In this document: positions 1-6,712 of the stretch, in pieces | How the letters are laid out: every line of letters starts with the position of its first letter | How positions within the stretch are numbered: the first letter of the stretch is position 1 | DNA from: JAXGRD01 sp050946655 | Lineage (GTDB): Bacteria > Bacillota > Clostridia > Peptostreptococcales > Anaerovoracaceae | Reading direction: 5' to 3' | NCBI GenBank assembly: GCA_050946655.1 | Contig: JBMNVE010000039.1 | Location: 1 to 17,168, forward strand | DNA length: 17,168 bases | Made by a program: the position numbers and the translations under genes | Notes under the pieces: generated by a model | The model's input: the letters and a program-made list of their open reading frames with translations, nothing else | Databases searched by the model: none | Told to the model about the DNA's origin: nothing

Positions 1-33
1 AGTTAATTACTCCTACATGCTCATGTTGGATCG

Positions 34-65
34 AAAAACTAACGAGCAGTCAGCCTGCTCGTTAG
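34..65 (-). terminator. Intrinsic terminator, minus strand
   Basis: Read on the minus strand, an 11-bp perfect stem (arms 55-65 and 39-49, loop 50-54) is followed by a TTTTT run at 38-34. It lies beyond the tsf terminator and the 45-bp repeats, so it may act as a second stop for tsf read-through or end a lost short transcript. No gene between the two terminators can be supported. Confidence 0.7.
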
Positions 66-81
66 AAAAAATACTTGTTAT

Positions 82-171
82 ATTTTTGTGGATTTTAGGC
101 CCCACCCCAACATTTGACATAGAGCCATTTTTGTGGATTTTGGGCCCCACCACTACATTTGACATAGAGCC
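82..171 (-). repeat. Two tandem 45-bp units, likely ISL3-type IS end relics
   Basis: Positions 82-126 and 127-171 are head-to-tail copies of a 45-bp unit that differ at only three positions. On the minus strand each unit begins GGCTCTATGTCAAATGT. From memory this resembles the terminal inverted repeats of ISL3-family insertion sequences (GGCTCTTTGTCAA-type). There is no transposase, no inverted partner and no obvious 8-bp target duplication, so these look like orphan ends left after loss of the element, or a small non-autonomous derivative. The array begins 1-2 bases after the T-run of the tsf terminator. The IS assignment is inference; the tandem duplication is seen directly. Confidence 0.65.
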
Positions 172-172
172 C

Positions 173-205
173 AAAAAAGCCGGAGGGATCAGCATTCCCT
201 CCGGC
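173..205 (-). terminator. rpsB-tsf operon terminator
   Basis: A 10-bp GC-rich perfect stem (arms 196-205 and 179-188, 7-nt loop) is followed on the minus strand by TTTTTT at 178-173. It starts 24 nt after the tsf stop codon. The plus-strand side also has a T-run (206-210), so the hairpin could work in both directions. Confidence 0.9.
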
Positions 206-229
206 TTTTTGTGTTCTCTACTATGAGAT

Positions 230-1144
230 TTACTTCTGCGCCACGGCAGCTGCAACCTCTGCTGCGAAGTCTTCCGACTTCTTTTCGATGCCTTCGCCCA
301 CTTCAAAGCGAACCATGCTTGCGATCTTCATGTCCTTGCCCACTTCCTTAGCCACTTCTGCAACATACTCCGCTACAGAGATGTCGCCGTTCTTTACAAA
401 CTTCTGGTCTACTAGGCAAATTTCCTTCAGTTCCTTCTTGATCTTTCCGGCCACGATTTTATCCACCATAGCCTCGGGCTTTCCTTCATTGAGAACTTCC
501 TGTCTCAAGATTTCTCTCTCATGCTCTAGGTAGGCCTGATCCACCTGAGATTCATCCAGGAACTTGGGGCTCATGGAGGCAACCTGCATGGCCACATCCT
601 TGCCCACTACTGCACACTCTTCCGCTGTTGCTTCTGTTTCCAGCCCCACTATTACGCCGATAAGCCCGCCGCCGTGGATGTATCCTGTATATACTACTCC
701 GGGCTGAGCCATCTTCTCAAATCGTCTCACGCTCATGTTTTCGCCGATTGTTGCAATTAGGTTGTTGAGGGTGTCGGTCACTGTTCCGTTGCCCATGGGA
801 AGAGTCATGAAACTCTCCATGTCCTTAGCATCGTTATCCAGTGCAAGCTGTGCCACTTCCGCAACAAACTTCTGGAAATCTTCGTTCTTTGCAACAAAGT
901 CTGTCTCCGAGTTTACCTCTACGATGGCAGCACTGCTTCCGTCCGGAGCAAATGCCGTATTCACAAGACCCATAGCCGCAATTCTTCCGGCCTTTTTTGC
1001 CGCCTTTGCAAGGCCTTTTTCTCTCAACAAGTCGACTGCCTTATCGATATCCCCTTCCGTTTCTGTCAGGGCTTTTTTACAGTCCATCATACCTGCGCCT
1101 GTCATTTGACGCAGTTCCTTTACCATTTGTGCTGTTACAGCCAT
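230..1144 (-). CDS. tsf: Translation elongation factor Ts
   Basis: EF-Ts, the guanine nucleotide exchange factor that recycles EF-Tu from its GDP to its GTP form in the cytosol. The 304-aa product has the usual length. Both family signatures are visible: LRQMTGAGMMDCKKAL near residue 11 in the UBA-like N-terminal domain, and EVNSETDFVAKN near residue 76 at the start of the core domain. The reading frame stays open further upstream, but that extension is only the shadow of rpsB. The start at 1144 (MAVTAQMV) is fixed by homology and by GAGGAGG six bases upstream, which is itself built from the last rpsB codons. One base separates it from the rpsB stop, so the two are translationally coupled. 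Transcription ends at the hairpin at 173-205; pyrH and frr, frequent followers in Bacillota, are not here. Confidence 0.97.
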   Translation of the reverse strand: MAVTAQMVKELRQMTGAGMMDCKKALTETEGDIDKAVDLLREKGLAKAAKKAGRIAAMGLVNTAFAPDGSSAAIVEVNSETDFVAKNEDFQKFVAEVAQLALDNDAKDMESFMTLPMGNGTVTDTLNNLIATIGENMSVRRFEKMAQPGVVYTGYIHGGGLIGVIVGLETEATAEECAVVGKDVAMQVASMSPKFLDESQVDQAYLEHEREILRQEVLNEGKPEAMVDKIVAGKIKKELKEICLVDQKFVKNGDISVAEYVAEVAKEVGKDMKIASMVRFEVGEGIEKKSEDFAAEVAAAVAQK

Positions 1145-1145
1145 A

Positions 1146-1934
1146 TTATGCCTCCTCTGTTGTTTCTTCCACTGCTTCCGCTTTTTCTGCTTCTTCGGCG
1201 GGAGCTTCTTCAGCCTCTGCTTCCACAGCCTGTGGCGCCTCCGCCATGCTTTCTCCTTGCTTAGCCTCAATGATGGCATCCGCCATGCTGCCGGCAATGA
1301 GCTTTACCGCTCTGATGGCATCATCATTGGCGGGGATGATGTAGTCCACATCGTCGGGGTCACAATTGGTATCTACAATGCCAACTACAGGTATCCCCAG
1401 AATTCTGGCTTCCTTGATGGCGATTTTTTCCTTCTTCGGGTCTACAATGAATACCGCACCGGGCATCCCCTTCATGTCCTTGATCCCACCCAGGAACTTT
1501 TCTAATCTATCGTGCTCGTGCATCAGTGACTGGATCTCTTTCTTGCCTAACTTCTCAAAGGTCCCGTCTTCCCGCATCTTCTTAATATCGTTCAATCTTC
1601 TGATTCTTGCGGAGATCGTCTTGTAGTTGGTCAACATTCCACCCAGCCATCTCTGGTTGACGTAGTACATGCCGCAACGTTCCGCTTCATCCTGGATTGC
1701 CGCCTGTGCCTGTTTCTTTGTTCCCACAAAGAGAATCGGCTTCCCGCTTTCACTCACTTCTCTCATGAAGGCATATGCCTTGTCGATGAGCTTTACGGTC
1801 TTCTGCAAGTCGATGATGTAGATGCCGTTTCTTTCTGTGAAGATGTACGGAGCCATTTTAGGGTTCCATCTTCTGGTCTGATGTCCGAAATGAACACCTG
1901 CTTCTAAGAGTTGTTTCATTGAAATTACTGCCAT
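1146..1934 (-). CDS. rpsB: 30S ribosomal protein S2
   Basis: Small-subunit ribosomal protein S2 (uS2), which binds late in 30S assembly near the 16S head-body junction and near S1 where S1 is present. The start at 1934 (MAVISMKQLLEAGVHFGHQTRRWNPKM) follows AGGAGG closely and matches the family N-terminus; the open frame upstream of it is leader. Family landmarks include GVHFGHQTRRWNPKM, FVGTKKQAQ, NQRWLGGMLTN and the PDDVDYIIPANDDA segment. The 262-aa product is somewhat long because of an Ala/Glu-rich acidic tail of about 30 residues. It is first in a two-gene operon with tsf and is preceded by a strong promoter and a structured leader, which suggests S2 autoregulation as known for rpsB-tsf in E. 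coli. Confidence 0.97.
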   Translation of the reverse strand: MAVISMKQLLEAGVHFGHQTRRWNPKMAPYIFTERNGIYIIDLQKTVKLIDKAYAFMREVSESGKPILFVGTKKQAQAAIQDEAERCGMYYVNQRWLGGMLTNYKTISARIRRLNDIKKMREDGTFEKLGKKEIQSLMHEHDRLEKFLGGIKDMKGMPGAVFIVDPKKEKIAIKEARILGIPVVGIVDTNCDPDDVDYIIPANDDAIRAVKLIAGSMADAIIEAKQGESMAEAPQAVEAEAEEAPAEEAEKAEAVEETTEEA

Positions 1935-1982
1935 TTTATTCCTCCTGGTTTTAACACTTCCATGAAGATCCTCTGCTCCGGG

Positions 1983-2056
1983 GAAAACCGTTTTCGGCAC
2001 CACCCCGCCGTATCTCCATGTGCTTACTGAATGGTGGGCCCTTTTTGGCAACACCG
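1983..2056 (-). promoter_or_regulatory. Structured 5' leader of rpsB, candidate S2 autoregulatory RNA
   Basis: The predicted transcript starts near 2056 and reaches the rpsB start about 120 nt later. It contains an eight-pair stem (arm 2040-2033 with 2004-1996, one bulged base at 1999) closing a 28-nt internal region, followed at once by a 13-nt dyad GAAAAC-G-GTTTTC (1995-1983). A ribosome binding site lies further downstream. The structure is seen directly; control by S2 is inference from r-protein leader biology. Confidence 0.45.
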
Positions 2057-2062
2057 CTATTC

Positions 2063-2091
2063 ATGATACAATAATTTCAAATGAATCTCAA
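2063..2091 (-). promoter_or_regulatory. Sigma-A-type promoter of rpsB-tsf
   Basis: On the minus strand, -35 TTGAGA (2091-2086), a 17-bp spacer and -10 TATCAT (2068-2063). AT-rich sequence upstream of the -35 could act as an UP element. It directs transcription into the rpsB leader. Confidence 0.72.
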
Positions 2092-2167
2092 GGGTTTTAT
2101 GCACTTTTTTGGAGTTAATATGAAACAAAATGATAATATTACTAGAGGGCCGGTGAAAGATCCCCGC

Positions 2168-2195
2168 AAAAGACCGGCACGTTTCCATGCCGGCC
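2168..2195 (-). terminator. Terminator after the LytTR gene
   Basis: An 8-bp stem with one G-U pair (arms 2195-2188 and 2179-2172, 8-nt loop), followed on the minus strand by TTTT (2171-2168). It begins 16 nt after the stop codon of the LytTR gene and separates that pair of genes from the rpsB promoter. The T-run is short. Confidence 0.65.
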
Positions 2196-2211
2196 CTTTT
2201 GTTGCATTGGT

Positions 2212-2541
2212 TCAGAGCTTCATCAGGTAAGCGTTATATGCTCGTCTGGCCTTGATGAAATTATTTCGCCCGATCCGCAGCTCTTCCCCGTTATCAAAAA
2301 TCATTGTGCAGTTGGCCATCTTTGCTATTCTTGATAGGTTCACCGTCAAATATGTGTGGCACCGGTAAAAGTCACTATTGAGGTTTCTTGCCAATTCGTC
2401 GACCCTCCCCCGAATAGAGATTTTTTCCGAGTCCTGTGCAATTATTACATTCCTCAAGTCTTGGACCAGGTATAGAATACTATGCTGTTCCAATCTTCTG
2501 GACACATCCTTCTCAATGATGGGAAGATATGTCCTCACCAT
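2212..2541 (-). CDS. Stand-alone LytTR-type DNA-binding regulator
   Basis: A short protein of 108-109 aa that is essentially one LytTR domain, the beta-strand DNA-binding fold of AgrA/LytR-type regulators. Landmarks are the central VDELARNLNSDFYRCHTYLTVNL block and the C-terminal DNGEELRIGRNNFIKARRAYNAYL block. No receiver, membrane or sensor domain is present. GGAGG lies only 2 nt from the ATG at 2541 but 5 nt from the adjacent in-frame GTG at 2538, so the GTG may be the true start. It follows the XRE gene by 64 nt on the same strand and is closed by its own terminator, so the two probably form a small regulatory transcript. The target is unknown; LytTR proteins usually bind paired direct repeats. 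Confidence 0.82.
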   Translation of the reverse strand: MVRTYLPIIEKDVSRRLEQHSILYLVQDLRNVIIAQDSEKISIRGRVDELARNLNSDFYRCHTYLTVNLSRIAKMANCTMIFDNGEELRIGRNNFIKARRAYNAYLMKL

Positions 2542-2605
2542 TCCCTCCTTTCATAAAAACCTCACTTTCCGCAAATACCCCTTTTGCACAATGATTTGCA
2601 GTCTG

Positions 2606-2932
2606 TCAAAGTTCCTTTTTTATCGCCTTCAGCATCCGATTCATCTTCCGGATCTGATTGGTGCTGCAGCCTGCAAATATCATTTCCGTCTCTTTAAGCA
2701 ATGTGGCCTTCGTCGTCTCCACACTTCCGCAAAATACCCAGTTGGGTTCTATGCCCAAGTGGTCTATGATCTTTAAGATCACCTCTAAGCTGGGCTGTGC
2801 TTTTCCGTTCTCGATGTGGCTGATGTGAGTAGGGTTGACACCTACCGCTTCTGCCACCTTTTCCTGAGTAAGTGCCTTCTCTTGCCTCGCCTCTCGGATA
2901 CGTCTTCCAATGTCTTCGTAATCAATCTCCAT
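2606..2932 (-). CDS. XRE-family helix-turn-helix regulator
   Basis: A 108-aa transcriptional regulator with an N-terminal Cro/CI-type helix-turn-helix at about residues 8-62 (IGRRIREARQEKALTQEKV, then VNPTHISHIENGKAQPSLE). A short helical C-terminal segment of about 40 residues has no recognised ligand domain. Two ATGs lie six bases apart: the first (2938) is only 2 nt from the GAGAGG ribosome binding site, the second (2932) is 8 nt away, and the second also gives the usual family N-terminus MEIDYEDIG, so I chose 2932. It lies between the rpoZ terminator and the LytTR gene. Its ligand and targets cannot be told from sequence; autoregulation is plausible. Confidence 0.88.
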   Translation of the reverse strand: MEIDYEDIGRRIREARQEKALTQEKVAEAVGVNPTHISHIENGKAQPSLEVILKIIDHLGIEPNWVFCGSVETTKATLLKETEMIFAGCSTNQIRKMNRMLKAIKKEL

Positions 2933-2961
2933 ATGCATGACCTCTCTTGTATTGTCTCTTG

Positions 2962-2967
2962 ATTATA
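2962..2967 (-). promoter_or_regulatory. Candidate -10 box for the XRE-LytTR pair
   Basis: A perfect TATAAT on the minus strand lies about 30 nt upstream of the XRE start. The -35 region is poor (TTACTA at 17-bp spacing), so an activator or a weak promoter is possible. It lies downstream of the rpoZ terminator, consistent with independent transcription of the regulators. Confidence 0.4.
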
Positions 2968-3034
2968 TGTGCAGATTTCACTTTTAGTAATAATCCGAGA
3001 GTGCGAACTTTACGTACAGGCCAAGTTTTATGAC

Positions 3035-3060
3035 AAAAAAAAGATAGCCTTTCGGCTACC
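3035..3060 (-). terminator. Terminator after rpoZ
   Basis: On the minus strand, GGTAGCC-GAAA-GGCTATC is a 7-bp stem with a GAAA tetraloop, followed by eight Ts (3042-3035). It begins 22 nt after the rpoZ stop codon. Confidence 0.88.
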
Positions 3061-3081
3061 CTGATCACAATTTTTTATGGA

Positions 3082-3279
3082 TTATTCTGCACGCTTATAG
3101 GTGATGTAATCCTCAGCGATCTCATTGGATGCAACGGAAACAGGCTTTTCCGCATTGGAATCCTCAATGAGGACCGGTTTTCCGTCGATGATATCTCTGG
3201 CCCGCTTTGCTGCCAGGATCACCAAAGTGTATCGGCTATCCGCTTTTTTTCGCAATTCGTTAATGGATGGATATAGCAT
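3082..3279 (-). CDS. rpoZ: DNA-directed RNA polymerase omega subunit
   Basis: Omega, the small subunit that helps the beta-prime subunit fold and join RNA polymerase. At 65 aa it is a typical short Bacillota omega. The conserved core is visible: a PSINEL start, then DSRYTLVILAAKRARDI and later the region around EIAEDYITY. The start codon overlaps the gmk stop (TAATG), and the ribosome binding site AAGGAGG sits inside the last gmk codons, so it is coupled to gmk. coaBC and priA, which often follow in this neighbourhood, do not: a terminator lies immediately downstream. Confidence 0.95.
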   Translation of the reverse strand: MLYPSINELRKKADSRYTLVILAAKRARDIIDGKPVLIEDSNAEKPVSVASNEIAEDYITYKRAE

Positions 3280-3890
3280 TAAATTTCCTCCTTATATCTA
3301 TCGATGATTTCATAAATATCCTTGGGCACTCTGGCATGCTCCGCCAAGATTATGGCCTTCACCACCTCAGTGGCCGATTCCAGGTCCCCGTTGATCACGC
3401 AGTAGTCATATTTATCGATGTAACTGATTTCCGACATCGCCTTGCTCATGCGCAACTGTATGGCACTTTCACTTTCCGTTCCTCTAGTCCTGATCCTCTC
3501 TGTTAATTCGGCCAGAGATGGTGGCAGGATGTAGATGAATATCCCGTCGGGATAGGCCTGCTTGATGCTCATGGCACCTTGGATATCGATCTCAAGGACC
3601 ACATCCTTTCCCTGGGAAAGAGTATCCAGCACAGCCTTCTTGGGGGTTCCGTAGTAATTCTCATAGACACAGGCATGCTCAAGGAAGCCGTCTTCTTGCC
3701 GGATCCGTTCAAACTCTTCCGGGCTGACAAAAAAATAGTTTTCTCCATGCACCTCTCCCTCTCGCTTGGGCCTGGTGGTCACGGAAATAGAAACATTTAA
3801 ATCCGTGTGCTCGGATAACACTTTTTTGCAGATAGTCCCTTTTCCTGCACCGGATGGTCCGGAAATAACAAATAGCCTTCCTTTGTTCAT
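3279..3890 (-). CDS. gmk: Guanylate kinase
   Basis: Catalyses ATP-dependent phosphorylation of GMP to GDP in purine nucleotide metabolism; in Bacillota the enzyme is also a known target of (p)ppGpp. The 203-aa product has the P-loop GPSGAGKGT at residues 11-19. The GMP-binding region includes SVTTRPKREGEVHGENYFF and the later EIDIQGA segment, and the lid region has TRGTESESAIQLRM. The ribosome binding site GGGAGG is well placed before the ATG at 3890. It overlaps rpoZ by one base. A promoter with a perfect -10 lies in the 66-bp gap after yicC, so gmk-rpoZ can be expressed without yicC. Confidence 0.97.
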   Translation of the reverse strand: MNKGRLFVISGPSGAGKGTICKKVLSEHTDLNVSISVTTRPKREGEVHGENYFFVSPEEFERIRQEDGFLEHACVYENYYGTPKKAVLDTLSQGKDVVLEIDIQGAMSIKQAYPDGIFIYILPPSLAELTERIRTRGTESESAIQLRMSKAMSEISYIDKYDYCVINGDLESATEVVKAIILAEHARVPKDIYEIIDRYKEEI

Positions 3891-3922
3891 TTGTCCTCCC
3901 TACTGATTTACCGTAATTATGG

Positions 3923-3951
3923 ATTATATCACCAAGAAGATCACTTTACAA
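3923..3951 (-). promoter_or_regulatory. Internal promoter for gmk-rpoZ
   Basis: On the minus strand, -35 TTGTAA (3951-3946), a 17-bp spacer and a perfect -10 TATAAT (3928-3923). It lies in the short yicC-gmk intergenic gap, where remA is found in many relatives. Confidence 0.55.
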
Positions 3952-3956
3952 CATTT

Positions 3957-4838
3957 TCACTCTATGTTTTGCACTTGCTCGCGCATTTTTTCTACCTCAC
4001 TTTTGATCTCCAGCATCGTGCCTGTGATATCCAGGTCATTGGCTTTAGACCCGATGGTATTGGCTTCCCGATTCATCTCCTGCATGAGGAAGTCCAGTTT
4101 TTTCCCCACCGGTTTATTTGCCTCCAAGTTGGCCTCCAACTGATCGATATGGCTGGCTAAACGGATCAACTCCTCTGTGATGTTAGTCTTATCGGCAAAG
4201 ATGGCTGCTTCCAATAGTATTCTGTCTTGGGGGATCTCTACCGCACCGGCAACCAGTTCTCCGATTCGCTCTTTCAGCTTTGCTGCGTAGCTTCGTCCCA
4301 CCTCCGGTGCCAGTTTCTCAATGACTTTCAATTGCTCTCTCAACCATCTTCCCCTGCCCTGAAGATCCTCTGCCAGCTTTCTTCCCTCCATGGACCGCAT
4401 GGCATCATAACCTTCCAAAGCCTTTTCCAGTGCCAGAAGAATCGCTGCTGTAATCTCCTCTTCATCCTGAACGTCGGGGATCATCTTCATCACATCGGGC
4501 AAGCCTGCCACATAACTGACGGTCACTTCTCCTTCCAACTGAAGGGCGTCTTTCAGCTGATTCAATCCATCCATATACTGCTTGGCCACCACCGTGTTGG
4601 CTTTCACATGAGCGTCCTCTTCCGTCACGCTGTCCACCATGATGAAAATCTCCGCCTTCCCTCTCTTAATGGTCTCCTTTGCTTTCCCCTTTACCTTATC
4701 CTCTGCAAAAGCGTACCTTCTAGGCATCTTCACGGTAATATCACAGTACCTGTGATTCACCGACTTCACTTCCACGTAGTAGTTCCTCTTGCCGTCGGTG
4801 TGCTCTCCTCTGCCGAACCCTGTCATACTTTTTATCAT
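3957..4838 (-). CDS. yicC: YicC/YloC-family endoribonuclease
   Basis: A 293-aa member of the YicC/YloC family. E. coli YicC is reported as an endoribonuclease that affects small-RNA turnover, and B. subtilis YloC is its orthologue. The N-terminal domain begins with the hallmark MIKSMTGFGRG and continues with VEVKSVNHRY. The C-terminal DUF1732 part shows the very conserved KKLDFLMQEMNREANTIGSK and ends EVEKMREQVQNIE. Length and both ends match the family, so it is complete. The ribosome binding site AAAAGGAG precedes the ATG at 4838. It is divergent from rqcH across a 73-bp gap and followed by gmk. Nuclease activity is inferred from the family. Confidence 0.93.
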   Translation of the reverse strand: MIKSMTGFGRGEHTDGKRNYYVEVKSVNHRYCDITVKMPRRYAFAEDKVKGKAKETIKRGKAEIFIMVDSVTEEDAHVKANTVVAKQYMDGLNQLKDALQLEGEVTVSYVAGLPDVMKMIPDVQDEEEITAAILLALEKALEGYDAMRSMEGRKLAEDLQGRGRWLREQLKVIEKLAPEVGRSYAAKLKERIGELVAGAVEIPQDRILLEAAIFADKTNITEELIRLASHIDQLEANLEANKPVGKKLDFLMQEMNREANTIGSKANDLDITGTMLEIKSEVEKMREQVQNIE

Positions 4839-4862
4839 GCAAATACTCCTTTTCCCCGGGCA

Positions 4863-4892
4863 ATTATGTTAGTATGTATTATAGCATAGCAA
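4863..4892 (-). promoter_or_regulatory. Candidate yicC promoter
   Basis: On the minus strand, -35 TTGCTA (4892-4887), an 18-bp spacer and -10 CATAAT (4868-4863), about 25 nt before the yicC start. The divergent rqcH promoter must lie in the same 73-bp gap, but I found no convincing box pair for it. Confidence 0.4.
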
Positions 4893-4911
4893 GATCAGGA
4901 AAGGAACAATT

Positions 4912-6588
4912 ATGGCTTTCGACGGAATCGTCACACGGGCAGTGGCACAGGAGTTATCCGCCGCCCTTACCTCGGGAAGAATAGACAAAATATACCAACC
5001 CCAGCGAGATGAGCTGATTTTTTTGATCCATAACGGGAAGGAGAGGCGGAAGCTCTATGCCTCCTGTAACAACGACCATCCCGGCATTTTTTTAACAGAA
5101 GATGAGTTTCAAAATCCCGCTGAGCCCCCGACTTTTTGCATGCTTTTACGTAAGCACCTTCAAGGAAGCAGGATTCTTCAGATCTCTCAGCGAGGTGCGG
5201 AGAGGATCATCGAACTGACTGCGGAGTCCAGGGATGAAATGGGTTTTCTCATTGAAAAAAAACTCATTGTAGAAATCATGGGTCGACACAGCAACATCAT
5301 TCTGGTAGATAGCTCCTCGGGGAAGATACTGGATAGCATCAAACGCATCTCTGCGGATATCAACCGGGCAAGGCAGATTCTTCCCGGGAGGGATTACACC
5401 TATCCTCCCCTTCAAGGCAAGATCCCCTTTGACCAAGTCAGCCAAGAGGATCTATCCATTGAGTCTGAGGATGGGCCCGGTGAACTTCTCTCAAAAATAC
5501 AAGGGATCTCCCCTGTCATTGCAAGGGAAATCGCCGGGGAAGAAACTGCGGCAGAAAGGAAGGAAAGACTTGATCAAATCCTTTCCGCCCTTAAGGAAAG
5601 CCGATTGCACCCAACGGTTTATCTTCGGGAAGACGGCACTCCGGCAGACTTTCACGTGGTCCCCATCATGCAGTATCGGGATGGCTTTCGTCACCTTGCC
5701 TTTCCATCGGTGAGCCGGACCATCTCCTATTACTACACCCACCGAAGTTCATCCAACAGAGTAAAGCAAAAGTCGGCAGAACTGTCCAAGTCCGTAAACA
5801 GTGCTTTAAAAAAATTATATCTAAAAAAGCAGAGGCTATTGGAAGACATCCTCCAGGCAGAGCAGGCGGATAAATACAGGCTATACGGGGAACTGTTGAC
5901 GGCAAACCTCCATCAGGTCAAGAGAGGAGCCACCAGTGCCAAGGTTTTGAACTACTACGACGGAGAAGAAGTATCCATCCCCTTGGATGATCGGCTGGAC
6001 CCTGCAAAGAATGCCCAAAGATATTATAAAAAATATGCCAAGGCCAAGCGGTCCATCAAGGAAAAAAACATTCAATTAAAAGAGACAGACGGAGACATCA
6101 TCTATCTGGAATCCGTTTCTACCTTTATCCAAAATGCTTCATCAACAGAAGAAGTGGACAGCCTGCGAGAAGAACTGATCGAAACCGGCTTTGTGCGAAA
6201 AAAGAGAAAGGACGACAAAAGGCGCAGGCAGAAACAGGACGCCCTGCAGTACGCCACATCTGACGGTTTCAAGGTCCTGGTGGGGCGAAATAACAAGGAG
6301 AACGATCGTCTCACCTTCAAAATGGCCGGCAGAAACGACATTTGGTTCCACACCAAAGACATCCCCGGATCTCACGTGATTCTCTTTACCGGTGGCGGAC
6401 AAGTCAGCGACAAGGCCCTAATTGAAGCGGCATCCATCGCCGCCTATCACAGCAAAGCCCGTGATTCCGAAAACGTCCCGGTGGACTACACCGCCGTACG
6501 CCACGTAAAGAAGCCGAACGGTGCTAAGCCGGGCATGGTCATTTTTGTCCACAATAAAACTCTTTATGTAGCCCCAAAATTGCCATAG
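4912..6588 (+). CDS. rqcH: RqcH (NFACT / Rqc2 homologue), ribosome quality control
   Basis: A bacterial NFACT protein. In B. subtilis RqcH binds stalled 50S subunits carrying peptidyl-tRNA and recruits tRNA-Ala to add C-terminal alanine tails that mark nascent chains for degradation; older annotations call it a fibronectin-binding protein. The 558-aa product has the N-terminal NFACT-N domain (residues 1 to about 160, with PPTFCMLLRKHL and KLIVEIMGRHSNIIL), a middle helix-hairpin-helix part, a long coiled coil (about 285-420) and a C-terminal NFACT-R domain with GRNDIWFHTKDIPGSHV. The functional Asp-Arg pair of B. subtilis (D97/R98) reads Glu97-Arg98 here. The ribosome binding site AGGAAAGG precedes the ATG. 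It is monocistronic on the plus strand, and no clear terminator follows. Confidence 0.95.
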   Translation: MAFDGIVTRAVAQELSAALTSGRIDKIYQPQRDELIFLIHNGKERRKLYASCNNDHPGIFLTEDEFQNPAEPPTFCMLLRKHLQGSRILQISQRGAERIIELTAESRDEMGFLIEKKLIVEIMGRHSNIILVDSSSGKILDSIKRISADINRARQILPGRDYTYPPLQGKIPFDQVSQEDLSIESEDGPGELLSKIQGISPVIAREIAGEETAAERKERLDQILSALKESRLHPTVYLREDGTPADFHVVPIMQYRDGFRHLAFPSVSRTISYYYTHRSSSNRVKQKSAELSKSVNSALKKLYLKKQRLLEDILQAEQADKYRLYGELLTANLHQVKRGATSAKVLNYYDGEEVSIPLDDRLDPAKNAQRYYKKYAKAKRSIKEKNIQLKETDGDIIYLESVSTFIQNASSTEEVDSLREELIETGFVRKKRKDDKRRRQKQDALQYATSDGFKVLVGRNNKENDRLTFKMAGRNDIWFHTKDIPGSHVILFTGGGQVSDKALIEAASIAAYHSKARDSENVPVDYTAVRHVKKPNGAKPGMVIFVHNKTLYVAPKLP

Positions 6589-6712
6589 CTCTTTCTCCGG
6601 ATGGTTCTCGTTTTCCAACCACTTTCCTGTCGACACCGTCGCCCATCGAGAAAATAATCCCATTTTGTACGTTGCGACAAAGGCACTTTGTATGCTACAT
6701 CGTCAGGTTTTA

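Noticed and set aside
11..30. Imperfect 20-bp dyad at the left edge
   Set aside because: Two of ten positions mismatch, and there is no gene context at the window edge to interpret it.
17..226. 69-codon plus-strand frame over the 45-bp repeats
   Set aside because: It is produced by the repeat unit being a multiple of three, and it ends in the terminator. There is no ribosome binding site and no family resemblance.
13..306. 97-codon minus-strand frame crossing the repeats and the tsf 3' end
   Set aside because: It overlaps tsf in another frame and runs through the terminator and repeats, so it is a shadow.
2550..2600. TTGACA at the xre stop codon as a promoter for the LytTR gene
   Set aside because: No acceptable -10 box lies at 16-18 bp, so the LytTR gene is more likely co-transcribed with xre.
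4227..4889. 220-codon plus-strand frame opposite yicC
   Set aside because: It lies antisense to a strongly conserved gene and has no domain, so it is a shadow frame.
6589..6712. Search for a terminator or small gene between rqcH and gntR
   Set aside because: No convincing hairpin with a T-run and no frame with a ribosome binding site was found in this 124-bp gap.
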